This document shows, piece after piece, positions 1-12,170 of a stretch of DNA of 64,000 nucleotides. The DNA is from Cryptomeria japonica (taxonomy: Eukaryota; Streptophyta; Pinopsida; Cupressales; Cupressaceae), in NCBI RefSeq assembly GCF_030272615.1, contig NC_081405.1, positions 474,580,008-474,644,007 of the forward strand, read 5' to 3'. The translations under genes and the position numbers were made by a program. How positions within the stretch are numbered: position 1 is the first letter of the stretch; the number at the start of each line of letters is the position of its first letter. The notes beneath the pieces are model-generated. The model saw only the letters and a program-made list of their open reading frames with translations, was not told the DNA's origin and made no database searches.

Positions 1-250
1 AACAATTCTATGAATTTGTTTGCATGTAGGTTTTAGATGTTGATATATGTTTACATGCAGGTTTTTTTTCACTAATCCATTATTGCATGCATGTTTTTTT
101 GAACTAATTTGTTGTTGCATGCAGGTGTTACGTGTTGATCTATTATTGCATGTAGGTTTTAGGTACTAATTTATTGTTGCATGCAGTTTTCAAGTATTGA
201 TTTGTTGTTGCATGCAGGTTTTACATGAGGATCTATTGTTTCATGTGGGC
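1..250. repeat. Minisatellite, unit about 31-33 bp
   Basis: Seven to eight imperfect copies of a unit built on TTGTTGCATGCAGGTTTTA followed by a GTTGATCTA-like spacer run through this stretch. Copies differ by point changes (GCATGTAGG, GCATGCAGG) and small indels. The array probably continues to the left of the window. No coding potential is seen. Confidence 0.8.
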
Positions 251-290
251 TTTATGGAGTCTAAACAATGTTTTATGCATGGTTTCTTAA

Positions 291-600
291 CAAACAACAA
301 TTCTTCACATAATTTAATTAGAGGGTTTTGAATGAACAACAATTCTTCACATAGCCTAATTAGGAGGTTTTAATGAACAACAATTCTTCACATAGCCTAA
401 TTAGGAGGTTTGAATGAACAAGAATTCCTCACATAGCTTAATTAGGAGGTAAATCAACAACAATCTCTCATAACAATCTACTAAGGGTTTCAAAATGAAT
501 CATCACATAGTCTAATTAGGGGATTGAATGAACAACAAATTCTCATTTCATTTCATAAGGTGTTAAAATGAACCCCATAATCTTCATATAGCTTTTTAAG
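291..600. repeat. Minisatellite, unit about 41 bp
   Basis: About seven or eight copies of a unit containing AACAACAATTCTTCACATAG then CCTAATTAGGAGG, most ending in a TGAATGAA-like junction. The first four copies are close to each other; later ones are degraded. The core CCTAATTAGG is a palindrome. It adjoins, but is unrelated to, the 1-250 array. Confidence 0.8.
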
Positions 601-2830
601 TAGGGATACAAATTGGACAGTTTATTGATGATTTGTGCAGCATATTGGCTTTCATGGGCAAAATATTTCATTGAAACTACTAATTGATTTGGTGTAGGGC
701 GTGGCCAAAGAATCTTATAAAAAACACAGTGTTTGAATTTTATAGATTAGTGCATACTTCAATTTGCTAAAGGTTAAAAAACTTGCCATGTTTTCTCTTA
801 GATGTTATGCATGTGTTAACCTTTAGAGGGTCTGCCTCCCAAGTAGCCTATAAGGCCGGGTGAGAGGGAATGATCCAAGTGGCAATGGGATAAAGACAAG
901 CTCTTCTGAGCCACTATAAACAAATGCGTTTGTGATGAAAGTTGCAAGCGACAAGTGTTACATGCTGCCATAACAACGTTATGTCTCCTTAGTGCTCATG
1001 TGGCATGTAAAAACCTATAGAGCATAACCTCTGCAGGCAAAGATGCCTCCTTTAATGGAGTGGAAAATATTGCTGATTATGGTCACTCGAATGGATGCCT
1101 TGACTATAACCCCTTGTGCTTAGAGACCCAAAAAACTTCTACTTTTTGATTTAGGTGTTGTGATACGTGCATGCTGAAGATACCCCTCATGTGCTCTTCA
1201 GTTAGAGATAGTAAATTTCTTGGGAAGTGATGACCCGAAAATTTGAAGCTTGGTATGCTCGAAGAAGTGAGTGTTGTGGAGGGGAGTTAGTGATACCAAG
1301 TTTCTAACTATTCAGTTGAATGTGGTATTTTATTGCTAGGAGATTCAACAAATATTGTTCTTGCCAACCTTAGGATTTGTTGTTGAATGTGCATGAGTGT
1401 CTTCTTTCAAAAGTCAAACAAACATTTTGTCTTCCCTGCTTGTTAAAGTGAATCATAACCAAAGGACATAATCAACATATCAAACATTGGCAAACAAAAC
1501 AATCTCCACAAGCAACCTTGGTTATCAAACAAAGTCTCCAAACAAAGTTCATACAAAGTCAAGCTCAAACAAGATTCAAACAAAAGTCAAACTTGGTGCA
1601 ATTTTTTTTCAAAGTATCCATCCAACATTTGAAAAGATTTCATAAGCATGGCTTGTCAAAACATTGGAAATCCTTATTTCAAAATTCATGTCACTTTGGA
1701 TTAGGTTTTGCATAGTCCAAACCTAGGTCTTAGGACATTCAAATTGCCTTCATAATAGTCCTTTTGCATGATCACAATTCCCTTTGCATCTAGGTTTCAA
1801 AATCATTTTTTTAGGTCTTGGTCCTTCATTTCCATTGAATTATCATTATCATACCCAAATTAGGTCTTGTCTTAGGTTGCATTTTGCATATTTCAAGTCA
1901 TTGGTCCTCACATATCCTTATCAATGCATTGCCATAAACCCTAGTCTTGTCTTATCTTGATTTTGTCATATCATATCATATCCTTAGATCATATCATATC
2001 TTGAGACCATATCATATTCATGTCATACTGTAGGTCCTTATCATTATCATTATCAATTTGCATTTAGTCCTCAAAATAAGGTTTGTCAAACTTGCAAAAT
2101 CAAAACTTTAGATCATACCCTAAGTTGTTGTTAGGGAGTCTTAACCTTGTCTAAAATTTTTCCTTTTATCAACATCATTTTGTCAAACCTAGCTTAGTAT
2201 CCAAGCGTATAGGTGAGACATTTTCATTTTGTCCTATCGCCATTTTATCCTTTGTCCTTTTGTCAATTAAGGTCTTGACTTCATTTCAGCTTCCCAAGGT
2301 TGCATCTTTAGCTTTGCATTCCAAAAGTTTGTCCAAATCTTGAAAACAATAAAAAAATAGGTTGCATTCTTATTCCCTAAGATTTCATTTAGTTGCATCT
2401 CATTATAATTCCAAATTTTAAGAAGTCCAAAAATATAGATTGCATTAATCATATCCCAAACTTGCATTTAATTGCATAACATTATCAAACCCCCAAAATT
2501 CAAAAGTCCAAAGTAAGGTCACATTTGAACTTAGTTGCACACCATCGCCATTCCAAAAACTCCAAACAAGAAAAACACAAGTTGCATTATTGTCCTCTTA
2601 GGTTGCATTTGTCATTCCATTAGGTGCATCTCATTTCATCCTTAAAATCCAAAATCTCAAAAATGTTGCATTGCATAGTGACATGCCTATTGAAACAAGG
2701 TTCCAAGTTCCTATGATACAACAAAGTTTAACACATCAACCGATGATTTGTCCAATGAATAACATAATGCAATAAAGTTTTGATCTAAGGCAATCATAAT
2801 TCTATCCAACCCAACAAGGCAATATTGATC
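601..2830. other. No gene recognised; probably inner part of a retroelement
   Basis: I see no convincing reading frame. About 813-1330 is richer in GC than its surroundings (it includes CCTATAAGGCCGGGTGAGAG) and looks like the remains of a transcribed or coding repeat I cannot name. From 1450 on the sequence is a run of short CAAAC/TTGCAT/TCATATCA-rich tracts. It may be the leader or 5' internal region of element A. Confidence 0.4.
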
Positions 2831-2839
2831 AAACTTTTT

Positions 2840-3886
2840 TATGGCGAAAGAAGCATTCAAATACGAAAACTAGAGGAGAAACTAGCTTGAGAAATAAAGA
2901 TCTTGGAACAAAAAGAAAAAAATATTGAAAAGAATAGATCCTAGATGGTGAAAATGTTTTGAAAATTTATAGGTCCAAATCCAAACATTGAGCCAGTCGA
3001 TGTGAAAGATCTCATCGAATGATCAGACATACCTACTCTCCTCTCACAAATAGAGATGATGAAACAATTTCAAGCAATGAACACAAACTTCAACCAAGTC
3101 CCAAATCAAACCTCGTTCAACCATGTCCTAAGGTAGACCTCATTTTATCAAACTCCATTCAATTAAATTTTGGAACAACAACCAAAGATCCAACAACAAC
3201 AACCAATGGCCTGACATATCAAACCAACAAAGATAATAGTTCAACATACCCAACTAGCACAACCAATGGTCCAACATGTCCAACCAACACAATCAATGGT
3301 TTAATTTCAACAATATGCTCAACCAAACACACAATGTCAACAATTTGTTCAACTGATTTTCAAGCATCAACAACAAAATTAGTCAACAAATTTATATCAA
3401 CAACTACAACCAAACGTTCAAAAACAAAAGGTGAAACTCATACCAGGCCAAATTTCCATCATGTCAAACCAATCCAACCAGAACCCAATTCAAAATCAAA
3501 ATGTAACACCAAAACAAAATCAAATCCAACTCAAACAAATCCAACATCAAAACCCAACCATGTCAAAACCTTGCAAGGATTCAAATGTGTCTCCAAAGAA
3601 AGCTATCTCTATTACAAAGCTCTTAAAGAGAGTCCTAAGTGATTTTTCTGAGAAAGATCAAGATCATATGCTCATGTCTAGCAATGGCTCATCCCCTCAT
3701 AAACATATTGACTCTCTAGTGGCCTCTATTCCTACACCTTTTGAAGCTTCACAAGAACCTTCCATATCATCCTCTCCAAATGACACATCAAATAATGCAT
3801 CCTCCCAAGGGTTGTCTATAGTAGAAAAACATGTTAATTTATGTCTTTATACAAATCCCTTGTACTATTTGGAATGTAAGATTTAA
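2840..3886 (+). pseudogene. Degenerate Gln/Asn-rich gag-like ORF of element A
   Basis: The informative frame is the one that also holds the open stretch 3431-3886. Upstream in that frame the protein is a low-complexity series of QQ, NQ, QP and FQ pairs interrupted by several TAG/TAA/TGA codons, many at positions where Gln is expected. The downstream 150 codons are open: a Gln/Asn/Ser-rich stretch, then a short charged segment (KLLKRVLSDFSEKDQD), then a Ser-rich tail. A longer Thr-rich frame at 3019-3642 overlaps it and looks like its shadow. No zinc knuckle or capsid domain is recognised, so 'gag-like' rests only on place in the element. Confidence 0.4.
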
Positions 3887-4019
3887 TTCCAGCAGATGCT
3901 TCTCTTTTAGAGAGTCCCATTCAAATCCCATCTCCCTCATGTCAAAGCATTGACCCCTTGCCAAAAGCCGCCATGCATATCTGAAGTCCAACCCCATTCC
4001 AAGAGGATGATTTAGAGCA

Positions 4020-4830
4020 CAAAGAAATAAGTCTTGAAACGGATCAAGATCAAGACCCTAAAACTTTTCCATTGCGTACTATATTTGACCAAGATCTCAT
4101 TTCCTTTGATGATCCCCCCATCCCTACCCAAGAACATGACACCTTTTCAAATTCCATTAACATTCCACTTTTCAAGCAAGATCAAGATATCCCTTCCATT
4201 CTTCCAAATTATCCCATTGAAAGTCAAGAGCATGGCACCTTTAAAGAAGAATCAAATGATATTCCTCCCTATCAAGATCAAAGTATCCTTTCAGATTCAT
4301 GCCTACCACAAGACCCTATAATCCCTTTAAATCCTCCACAAGGTTCCTTTGCTCCTCCATCTCCATGTCCTAATCCTCCATATACAGTTCAAGATGTCAT
4401 CTCTTTTGATGATACCATTATACCTCCCATTCCATCTCATGAAGATCCTATCATTGATCCTAATCCCCCTCATGATCCTAGTCCACCTCATAATCCTAAC
4501 ATTTTGGCGCAAGATGTTCATGAATCTCCTACACGCACACTGGATTCCTCCACTTTGGTCCATTCTGATCTACTTCATGATCCCATCATTCCTTCCATAT
4601 CACATCCACCTCATAATGGACTCGCATCTTCTTCTCAAAGAAAATATTATCTTATGGGTCAAAATATTCCTAAAGGCAAAGAGGTAGACCTCCATAAGTA
4701 AGAACCCCTCCATATCAAATAAAATGTTAATGGTCATGGCCTCAATACCATTCCTCAAGATGTTGGTATCCCTACCAAACCTAAATCCAAATATATACCT
4801 TCCCCTTCATCCTTCCATCTATTTTAGGTC
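4020..4830 (+). pseudogene. Pro/Asp/His-rich spacer ORF of element A
   Basis: After a frame change from the upstream ORF, about 225 codons are open to the stop after 4701 and the same kind of sequence continues in another frame to about 4830. The protein is disordered, with loose repeats of SFDD, IPxIP, DPIIDPNPPH and PSPPHNP type. There is no catalytic motif. Similar Pro/Ser-rich spacers lie between protease and the 3' end in element F (43000-43850). The start and the true frame are uncertain. Confidence 0.4.
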
Positions 4831-6170
4831 CTTATATCCCTTCATCCCCTATTCAAGGTTAGAAAAGGCCCACATATTTGATAACCTTTCACCCATCCAA
4901 TATACCTTCACATCATTCCTATTCATCCATACATTACTTTCCCCCTCCAAGCAATTTGGATGTAAAAGTCATAAGTCCATAAATCCACATGTATTCAAGG
5001 ATCAACATGTCCCATCTAATTGACATGTTAAAAAAAAGAAAAATATGACCCAAAAAGAAAAAGAAATGTCGAAAAGGCCACAAAGGCCCACTGAGCAAAA
5101 GAAAGAAAATTCAAAAGTTATATGGGTTCCTAAATTGCTTGTGGAAGCAATGCAAACCAAGGAACCACACAAAAATGGAAAATAAAAAACCATGTGGATT
5201 CCTAAGCAACTCATAGAAGCATAATAAGAGAAATCCAAATTAGTATCCAAAATTGCTATCCCTCCATCCAAACCTTCCAAATTTGTTCCTCCATCACCTC
5301 CTTCATCCATTTTGTGTCCTTATGTCCCAAAATCCCTTGCTATTCCTCCATCAAAATCTCAAAATTCATAATCCATGTTTCCCCCATCAGTCCATCACCC
5401 CTCAAGGTGTGTGCCAATTTTGATCTTGCCAAAATTTCCATCCCCTCAAGCCCAATTCTTCCAATATCCTATCCATTATCCAATACATATTTTCCATCCT
5501 TTCATCTCTCTGATCGCATCTTTTGCATAAATCTTGGCCTTAGCCCCATCTCATTTCCATGTCATGATCCTACCAACGTCTTTGAGCATACTTTTAATAG
5601 TCATGGTCCATTTTCAAGGCTACTCTTTGAACATCAAGATGCTTGATTCCTTCTTCCACCCCTATCATGTGTCCATTTTTTGCTAAAAAGTCAAAGTACA
5701 AAAAAATGAAAAAAGAAAATAAAAAATGACAAAAAAATTGAAAATGAAAAAAATGAAAAATAAAAATAAAAAAGAAAAATGACAATAATAGTAAAGAAAA
5801 ATCATTCACCCTCTAGTGAAAACCTGGCAAATAGGTGCTTTGGGCAAGTACCGTGGTGAAAACCTAGCAAATAAGTGCCACACGTAGCAAGGTTGTTTCT
5901 CCTTCGTCTATCTTGATTCTATCTATACATAGCACAAATATTTATCATGCCTATCCATTTTGATTTGACCTAGTGTCCTTCTCCAGGCTTGTGATTGGCT
6001 AACATCAATGTCTTTTTTTTGTTAATTGCCAATCCTTGTACATATGTTTTTTTGTCCTGATCATTAATACACATTTTGGACCTCACTTAGGAGAAAATCC
6101 CTTGTCATGATCAATTGACGGAGTTATCATAGTGAATAGCTCGGAGGCTACAACATGTACATAACTTTTA
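4831..6170. other. Element A tail with A-rich tract; no gene
   Basis: Frames here are short and low-complexity. 5695-5800 is an almost pure A-rich AAAAATGA-type tract. At 5815-5890 the phrase GTGAAAACCTGGCAAATAGG and a near copy (GTGAAAACCTAGCAAATAAG) sit about 45 bp apart, a short tandem duplication. Confidence 0.5.
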
Positions 6171-6320
6171 AAGTCTTGAATAAAATCCTTAAAAAATCAA
6201 ATAAAGTCTTGAAAAAATCCCTAAAAATCAAATAAAGTCCTAAAAAAATCCCTAAAAATCAAATAAACACCTGAAAAAAAAACCCCCAAAAATCAAATCA
6301 ACTCCTGAAAAAATCAACAA
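6170..6320. repeat. A-rich minisatellite, unit about 33 bp
   Basis: Four to five copies of a unit containing AAATCAAATAAAGTCCTGAA followed by AAAATCCCT. The units differ mainly in A-run length and one or two substitutions. It lies in the non-coding tail of element A. Confidence 0.7.
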
Positions 6321-7550
6321 AAAAATTGCAATGTCTCGAAATAATGATAAAAACATTAAAAAAAAATCCTGAAACGATCACAAAAACATTTTAAAATTGT
6401 ACTCAAATAACACAAAACATTGTAAAATGTCTTGAAAAAAGCACAAAAAAAAAGCTTGAAAAACCCTAAAAATTGGAAAACATGAAAAATAAAAAAACAA
6501 ACGCTTTTGTTTCATTTCGCCAATAAACTGTCCCTTTTGTACATAGATAGACATCTACACAGACATCAAACAAATGGCACATTAAACATTGCACTTAACA
6601 AATCACGTATTAACAGATGAACTTTTCAACCAACCAAGCATTCAAACTGATCGAAATTATCATGTCCATCAAACAATATCAATATCATTATCGGTCTTTT
6701 CATCAACATTATCATGGTTCTTATATAGGGTGTGGTACACTTGAGATCAGATTATGTCCTGTCTAAGACAGGTTACTACATTCCCTGGAACCAGACACAT
6801 GATTATCCTTTAAACACAACATTTTCACTTTTGGCAATGAAGATCAAGATGTTTATTTGACTTGTCTAAAATTTATGAATCTTATTTTTTACTGATTTAT
6901 GTTTGATCATGTTCCTATGCTACTCGATGTTGTCACTAAGTGATTTAGAGTGGCCGAGATGGCTCATGGTCTTTCTTGTTTTTCGTTTTCTATTTGTGAA
7001 GTGTTTCATAAAATTCTAGGGCAAGTATGTTTGAGGATGGTTGAATCATTCCTTGTCTGCAACATGTCTATTTTATGCAAAAGGGATTGCATTATCACCT
7101 TGGCTTTTAGTGTCATGGTGCATCGCATCCATTTTTCCATATCAAATAAAGGCTCTCATCTACACTTTGTATTTGTGAAAGCAAGATTTCATCACACTAA
7201 TCATTCTTCACTTCTCACTTGCATTTCTTCTAGCTAACACTTCTTCTATCCCATCAATCCTTTTATCTATTCATCAAATCAATTATTATCATGCCATCTA
7301 CTCAATCTGATCAATTGAGACTTTCTTCATTTGATATCAATCAACCCTTTTCTACAATCAATTAACATTCTTCACTTATTACTAACATTTTTCTCTTTCA
7401 TCTAACATTCTTCTCTTCTTTTGAGAGATCATTCATTTCTTTCATACATGAACAATCTCTTGAGGGGGTATCCTACCTCCATCATGTGGTCTACTGGGGC
7501 ACGATTTCTCAATTTTTTCTTTGAAACAATGCTCAAACTTGCATTGTCTC
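6321..7550. other. 3' untranslated region of element A; nothing coding
   Basis: AT-rich, with short frames only. One plus-strand frame at 6950-7237 is open for 95 codons but has no recognisable domain, and I treat it as chance. The last 50 bp lead into the polypurine tract. Confidence 0.5.
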
Positions 7551-7563
7551 AAAGAGGGGCAAA
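7551..7563 (+). promoter_or_regulatory. Polypurine tract of element A
   Basis: AAAGAGGGGCAAA directly abuts the LTR start TGTAGACACTG. A purine run immediately 5' of TG is the plus-strand primer site of LTR retrotransposons and sets the element's orientation. Confidence 0.8.
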
Positions 7564-8460
7564 ATGTAGACACTGAAAAATTGTCCTAAGTCTTTGACGA
7601 CACTTTTCACTAACTTTTTTAGTCTAAACTGATCAAATAATTTTTAATTATTTAATTAGTATTAATTTTCTTCTTCTAATTTCCTATAATTAAATAATTC
7701 TTAATTATTTAATTATTGTTCTTCTAAACCATTAATAAAATAATCTTTATTATTTAGTTAATATTCATCATTATCTCTTTTTAATCAATTAATCTTGATC
7801 TTAATCGATTAATCCTAACTATTCTTCTTCGATTTAATAATTCTCTTATTATTTAATCCCTTTATTCTAAGCTAATTACTCTTCTATGATTAAATAATTA
7901 TTTTTAATTATTTAATGCCCTTTTCCATTTATTCTAATTAAATAAATTTATAATTTATTTAATTACCACGTGTGGGTGAAATAAATAAATTTAATTTATT
8001 CATTTACGACCCCACTTAGCTCTTCCATCTTCCAATTTTCATTCCCACTTATCTCTTCTACTTGCTAATTTCTATATCCCTTATCTCTTCAACTTGCTAA
8101 TCCTCCACTAGTCTTTTCCTTTATTTCATTTTGGTATATTTTTGTTGAGAATGAATATTTCCAATATTCATTTTCACTTAACTCTTTTCATTTCTATTTC
8201 TTCCTCAACATTGGAAATGCAATTTTTTTTAATTTTTATCCTCACTTAATAAGTAATCTCATTTAATCTCATCCATTGATTATTTTCAGTCCCAAGTCAA
8301 TCTTAGCCATCCAATCAATCTCAAATTTTCTATAAATTGGACTCTTTTCTCATTCAATTTCAACCACACTTCGAGTATCCTTATGCTGTCAATTTCAATT
8401 TGCTTTTGTCATCATCTTTCCATCAATTGATTTCAATACACTTGCTTTATAGGTGAGAGC
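7564..8460 (+). repeat. 3' LTR of element A (right end uncertain)
   Basis: It starts TGTAGACACTGAAAAATTG just after a PPT. The U3-like part is dominated by TTAATTATTTAATTA tracts. A TATAAATT box is at 8331, about 770 bp into the LTR. The solo LTR at 41375-42560 (minus) and the LTR head at 52558 share the TGTA start, the TTAATTAAATAA-rich U3 and a TATAAAT box at a comparable place, so they look like one superfamily. The right end should be CA but I cannot place it; it may lie up to about 8700. Confidence 0.65.
8331..8337 (+). promoter_or_regulatory. TATA box in LTR of element A
   Basis: TATAAATTGG downstream of a long AT-rich U3; the LTR transcription start is expected some 30 bp further on. 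Confidence 0.5.
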
Positions 8461-9228
8461 CACATATATTTGAAGAGAAAGAAGAACAATGAAGGTCAAT
8501 GGAGGAGACATCTATGTTTTTGATGGTTTGCATTTTTGATGTTTTATTTTCCATTCTTCTATTGATTGAATTAGGATTGAATTTCATTGCATTTTAGGTT
8601 TTGTGGTTGCCTAATTATGTGCTTTTGATGCTTTATTCCAATTTCCTAGTTACAATACTTTTAATAACTTGACCTATATAGATTTAAATTATTTATTATA
8701 AACTTTGGATAAACCCATATCATTACAATACAAAAAATGAAACACCCAAAACTGAAAGTTGAAACACTAGAGCTTCTTATGAATATCATTAATTTTGTTG
8801 GTTATGCAACTACTCTTTTCCAAAATAATTTCTTCCTTGTGAAAATAAGAAATAAGACACTTATACCCATTATAGGCCACGAAATAGTGAGAATTGTGCA
8901 AACCTACATTAAAATCTAAAAAATGCGTGACCTTAGAAATTCTAGGGGCACCCATAGCCTAATCATCATCATAATAAATGTACTCGATAAAATATTCCTT
9001 TATGGGATCTACAAACATCTTCAACCATTCTAAAATTGTTTCTCATCCATTCACTACATGTCCAAACATTTATGGCATGAGGGTTCCCATGCAAGTACAA
9101 ACAAATCACCTAAAAAAATTATCAAGATAAGCATGGATGGTATCTTAGTTATTTGGCATTAGAAACTTAACATTGGTAATAAATTAGGTTATGGCCAAAG
9201 AATCCCTTTCTCCTATAGATATATGCCC
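8461..9228. other. End of element A and unassigned sequence
   Basis: No gene is supported. A minus-strand stretch (8767-9110) gives protein-like fragments in two frames (for example WMRNNFRMVEDVCR and NVGLHNSHYFVAYNG), suggesting an old coding remnant, but I do not recognise the family. It is cut on the right by the LTR-like sequence starting at 9229. Confidence 0.35.
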
Positions 9229-10700
9229 TGTAGCATCTTAAATTGTATCCCTACACAATTTCGTCCACACCTAGGCCTCACTTTTGCATTTCAAACTCTC
9301 GTGCTCTGATTCTGTTTTGATTCTGCTCACACCCACCTAAACTCAACATCCTCTATACCTTATGTGGGGCCCTTATTCAAGTTTCAATCCTGATTGTTTG
9401 GACCTTCAAAATTTGGTAAAATTTTAAGGGCACATGAGGAGAAAATTGATTGCAACATTTTGAAGCACCCTTGTAAATCTTTCCAAGTAGCTCACTTTAA
9501 GGGTGAGTATCTTGACACCCATTGATCATCATGATAAATCACCTTGGAATCATGTTCACATGTTATTGCTAAGTGTCCATAACCATTTGTAGCTTCCCAA
9601 AATTAGATATGATGAGTTTTTAGGGTACCCATTTTGGGGGTTCTAAGAAGGTTTGTTGTTTGCACATTGTTAAATTTGCCAAAGTAGCCATTTTCAAAGA
9701 ATTGTATTATTCTACCATTTGATTGTCATGTCAAACTAGTCACTTCCTACAGTTGTATGCATCTCAATGTACCCCTATGTTAGTTTTTAGAGCCCCGAGA
9801 CTTCATTTGATATTTTACCCAGGTCAAAACCAAGTGGAGATTACTCAGGTTTATTGTGAAAATAATGTTAAATCTGCCAAAGTGGCATCTTGATTTTTAT
9901 TTCATGACCTGGTGACCTGCACGTCAAGTGGATTGGTCCTCATGATTCTCTATATATTCATATTCTCCCTCGCTTGGTTGCGGCACCCCATCTCTTAATT
10001 TTATATTTTTTCAAGGGCTAGATCAAATTGACTTTACAAAGGTCTAATATCAACATTTCTAGAAAAATTTAGAGAAGGCAACTTTGGCTATTAAACTCTT
10101 GCACATATGATGGATTCAAGAAAAATCTCTTGGCACACTTATTCAATGTATCTAAATGAATCAATTCTCCCAATGGAAGACTCCTAGAGAAAAGTTTGAT
10201 ATTTTTTAAAGGCAATGGTTTAGCAAGGTTCAAACAAGTTTAGAATGTGCATTTTCAGAAAATGTTCAAGTAGGCAACTTTGAGCATTAATATATTTCAC
10301 CTTGAGAATCATCATACAAATCCAATTGTCATTTTGATTCTCAATATAACATTCAATGTATGTGTCAGTTTTCCGGACTCAGGGATATGTTTGGTTAGTT
10401 TTTGAAGGTAGTTATGAAGGCTACTTGGGTTGTTTTGGCTACAATGCAGAGACGTCAAACGTCAAACGCCAAATTAAATGACAAACTGCTTAAATTTTCT
10501 AGGTCCAGAATGTGTGCAAATGTGGTTCTAGAGCAGTTCGAGGGCCAGTAGTCCAAAAATAATATTTTTTTAAAACCGAGCCCACAAGGAGACTCGACAT
10601 CCATCATGGCACCACATGGTTAGTCAAATTTGATTTTTTAAAATGTGTTTATTATTTAAATCAATTTTTATATAAATAATAACATGTTTAATTTTACCTA
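9229..10700 (+). repeat. LTR-like fragment related to gypsy LTR families of this window
   Basis: It begins TGTAGCATCTTAAATTG, nearly the head of the solo LTRs at 13478 and 18981. It then carries an AGGCCTCACTTTTG block and a TGCTCACACCCACCTA-type block shared with the F 3' LTR (44904). I cannot find its CA end or a TSD, so the right border is a guess. A weak TATA-like CTCTATATATTC lies near 9946. Confidence 0.5.
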
Positions 10701-11264
10701 TCGGTGAAAAGGGGCATTTATTTAAATCATTTAAGTGATTTAAATAGGTGACATCATTTATTAAGCAAAAAGTTGAAATTGAAAAATCATTCAACTCTTT
10801 CTAATGTCAAGAGTGTAGGGTAGTTTGGTGGAGCCCACATGAAGTGAAAAGGAAAATTGAAGGAAAAATATTCTAAAATTTGTAGTCTTGTTCTTTTTGT
10901 GTGTCTCCATGGATGAAATTAAGCAAGTCAAAAAGTAGCGATGGGTCACGGGGTAATGTTTGGTATCCGCTCCACCCATCGTGAAAATTAGGGTAACAAA
11001 AATATGATGTGGGGATGAGGGGTGAGCCCCAATTTTGTAGTATGAGAAATGTTTTAGGGTTTACACTATAGTATATGTTCTTTGTTTGATTTGCAATGAA
11101 AGTGGAAGATATTTGAAAGAAGAATGAAGATTATGAATGGGAGTTGGCTGATCTAGGTGATAGTTTACCAAGGTTGAGTTTGAAAACATTAGTGGATCGA
11201 TTCTAGACAATATCAAGGCCATTCTCATTGTTTCTATTGTGATTGGGGCAATGAAAATACAAAG
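10701..11264. other. Spacer left of element B; no gene
   Basis: No reading frame with recognisable content. It ends in the 5-bp target site CAAAG (11260-11264) that is duplicated at 18694-18698 by insertion of element B. Confidence 0.5.
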
Positions 11265-12063
11265 TGATGCAAGAGCATCCCCGATTCATAGCAATCTTGA
11301 ATCAACCAAAAACATTTTCTTTCTGTTTTGCTTTTTGTTTGCAGTTTCAACATTTCTTTCTGCGTGTCTCGGTTTTGGCTCACCAGATCCTATGGAGTTG
11401 GATTCTACTTGAAGACTTGATCATCTTTCGTAGTTCCAGACAACATCGCATTTGGATCATTTTTTTTAAAGATATCATTATTGGTTTCCTTGACAGTTTC
11501 CTGTTACTAGTTGACAGTTCTTGTTACCGGTTTCCTAGACCTATTTTAGTGATCTACCATAACCCCTTTCGAAGCTTGCAGAGCCTTGGGTGTTGATTCT
11601 GATGTTCCTTGAAGTGTGGATGAACTTTTCCCATGATCTACATTTCATCCTTGGATTTTTTGGAGGAATCTCTTGGCGGAGGCCGACCTTGATTTTACAC
11701 GTTAGGTCTTGTTCTTCAGGTTTTGTTCCCTTTTTGGGTTGATCGGATCCTTTGGGTCATATATATAATTGTAATTGTGTATTAAAATGTAATCAATCAA
11801 AGAATCAAGTAGCGAGAGTGTGCATAGAAGATAGATCTTAAGATTCAAGGTTTGGGTTGTGACCTATTCTGTATGTTCTACCAGGCCTGTGAGCCGGTTA
11901 TGTTGTAACCCAATTGTTATCGATTGGTTGTAATCAATTTTCATGAAATAAAACAATCTGTTCCGCATTGCCTCCATCATATCTTTGTGTTTCCATTGTG
12001 TTACTCTTGCCGACCGGTCCAGATCAATCTCTTTGAGGTCCCTCATCACTGATGTCTGCTTCA
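11265..12063 (+). repeat. 5' LTR of element B
   Basis: It starts TGATGCAAGAGCATCC and ends GATGTCTGCTTCA, matching 17892-18693. A minus-strand solo copy of the same family is at 28695-29498. A possible TATA (CATATATATA) lies near 11758. The open frame 11264-11596 is not a gene; it is LTR sequence. Confidence 0.92.
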
Positions 12064-12065
12064 AG

Positions 12066-12082
12066 TGGTATTAGAGAAGTTT
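12066..12082 (+). promoter_or_regulatory. Primer-binding site of element B (tRNA-iMet type)
   Basis: TGGTATTAGAGAAG begins two bases after the LTR end and resembles the plant initiator-Met PBS TGGTATCAGAGC with changes at two or three positions. Confidence 0.75.
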
Positions 12083-12170
12083 CGTTACTGAGGTTGCATG
12101 TCTTGAAGTTTTTGTTGTAGGGTGGTGGATTGTGGATTTGACCTGCAGCTGCAGAGGACTAGTGTGAATG

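Larger units (their letters stand above)
2831..8460 (+). mobile_element. Element A: 3' part of a plus-strand LTR retrotransposon without visible pol
   Basis: A degraded low-complexity ORF region (2840-4830) is followed by a long non-coding tail, a polypurine tract at 7551-7563 and an LTR that starts TGTAGACACTG at 7564. This order, ORF then PPT then LTR, fixes the plus orientation. No RT, RNase H or integrase motif is visible between the ORF region and the PPT. The 5' LTR is not in the window or is not recognisable, and the 3' LTR end is not fixed. The architecture resembles large retrotransposon derivatives (LARD-like), as in element F, but this assignment is inference. Confidence 0.55.

Noticed and set aside
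291-600. Possible CRISPR-like array
   Set aside because: Direct tandem units without unique spacers, in a plant-type sequence; a minisatellite.
3019-3642. 207-codon Thr/Ser-rich frame
   Set aside because: It overlaps the Gln/Asn-rich frame that is in phase with 3431-3886; its composition comes from reading CAA repeats in the wrong frame (ACA, AAC).
4034-4687. Alternative plus-strand frames in the Pro-rich region
   Set aside because: Shadows of the 4020-4701 frame; rich in Ile/Leu from CCT/ATC-type codons read out of phase.
5594-5809. Phe-rich minus-strand frame
   Set aside because: Produced by the A-rich tract at 5695-5800.
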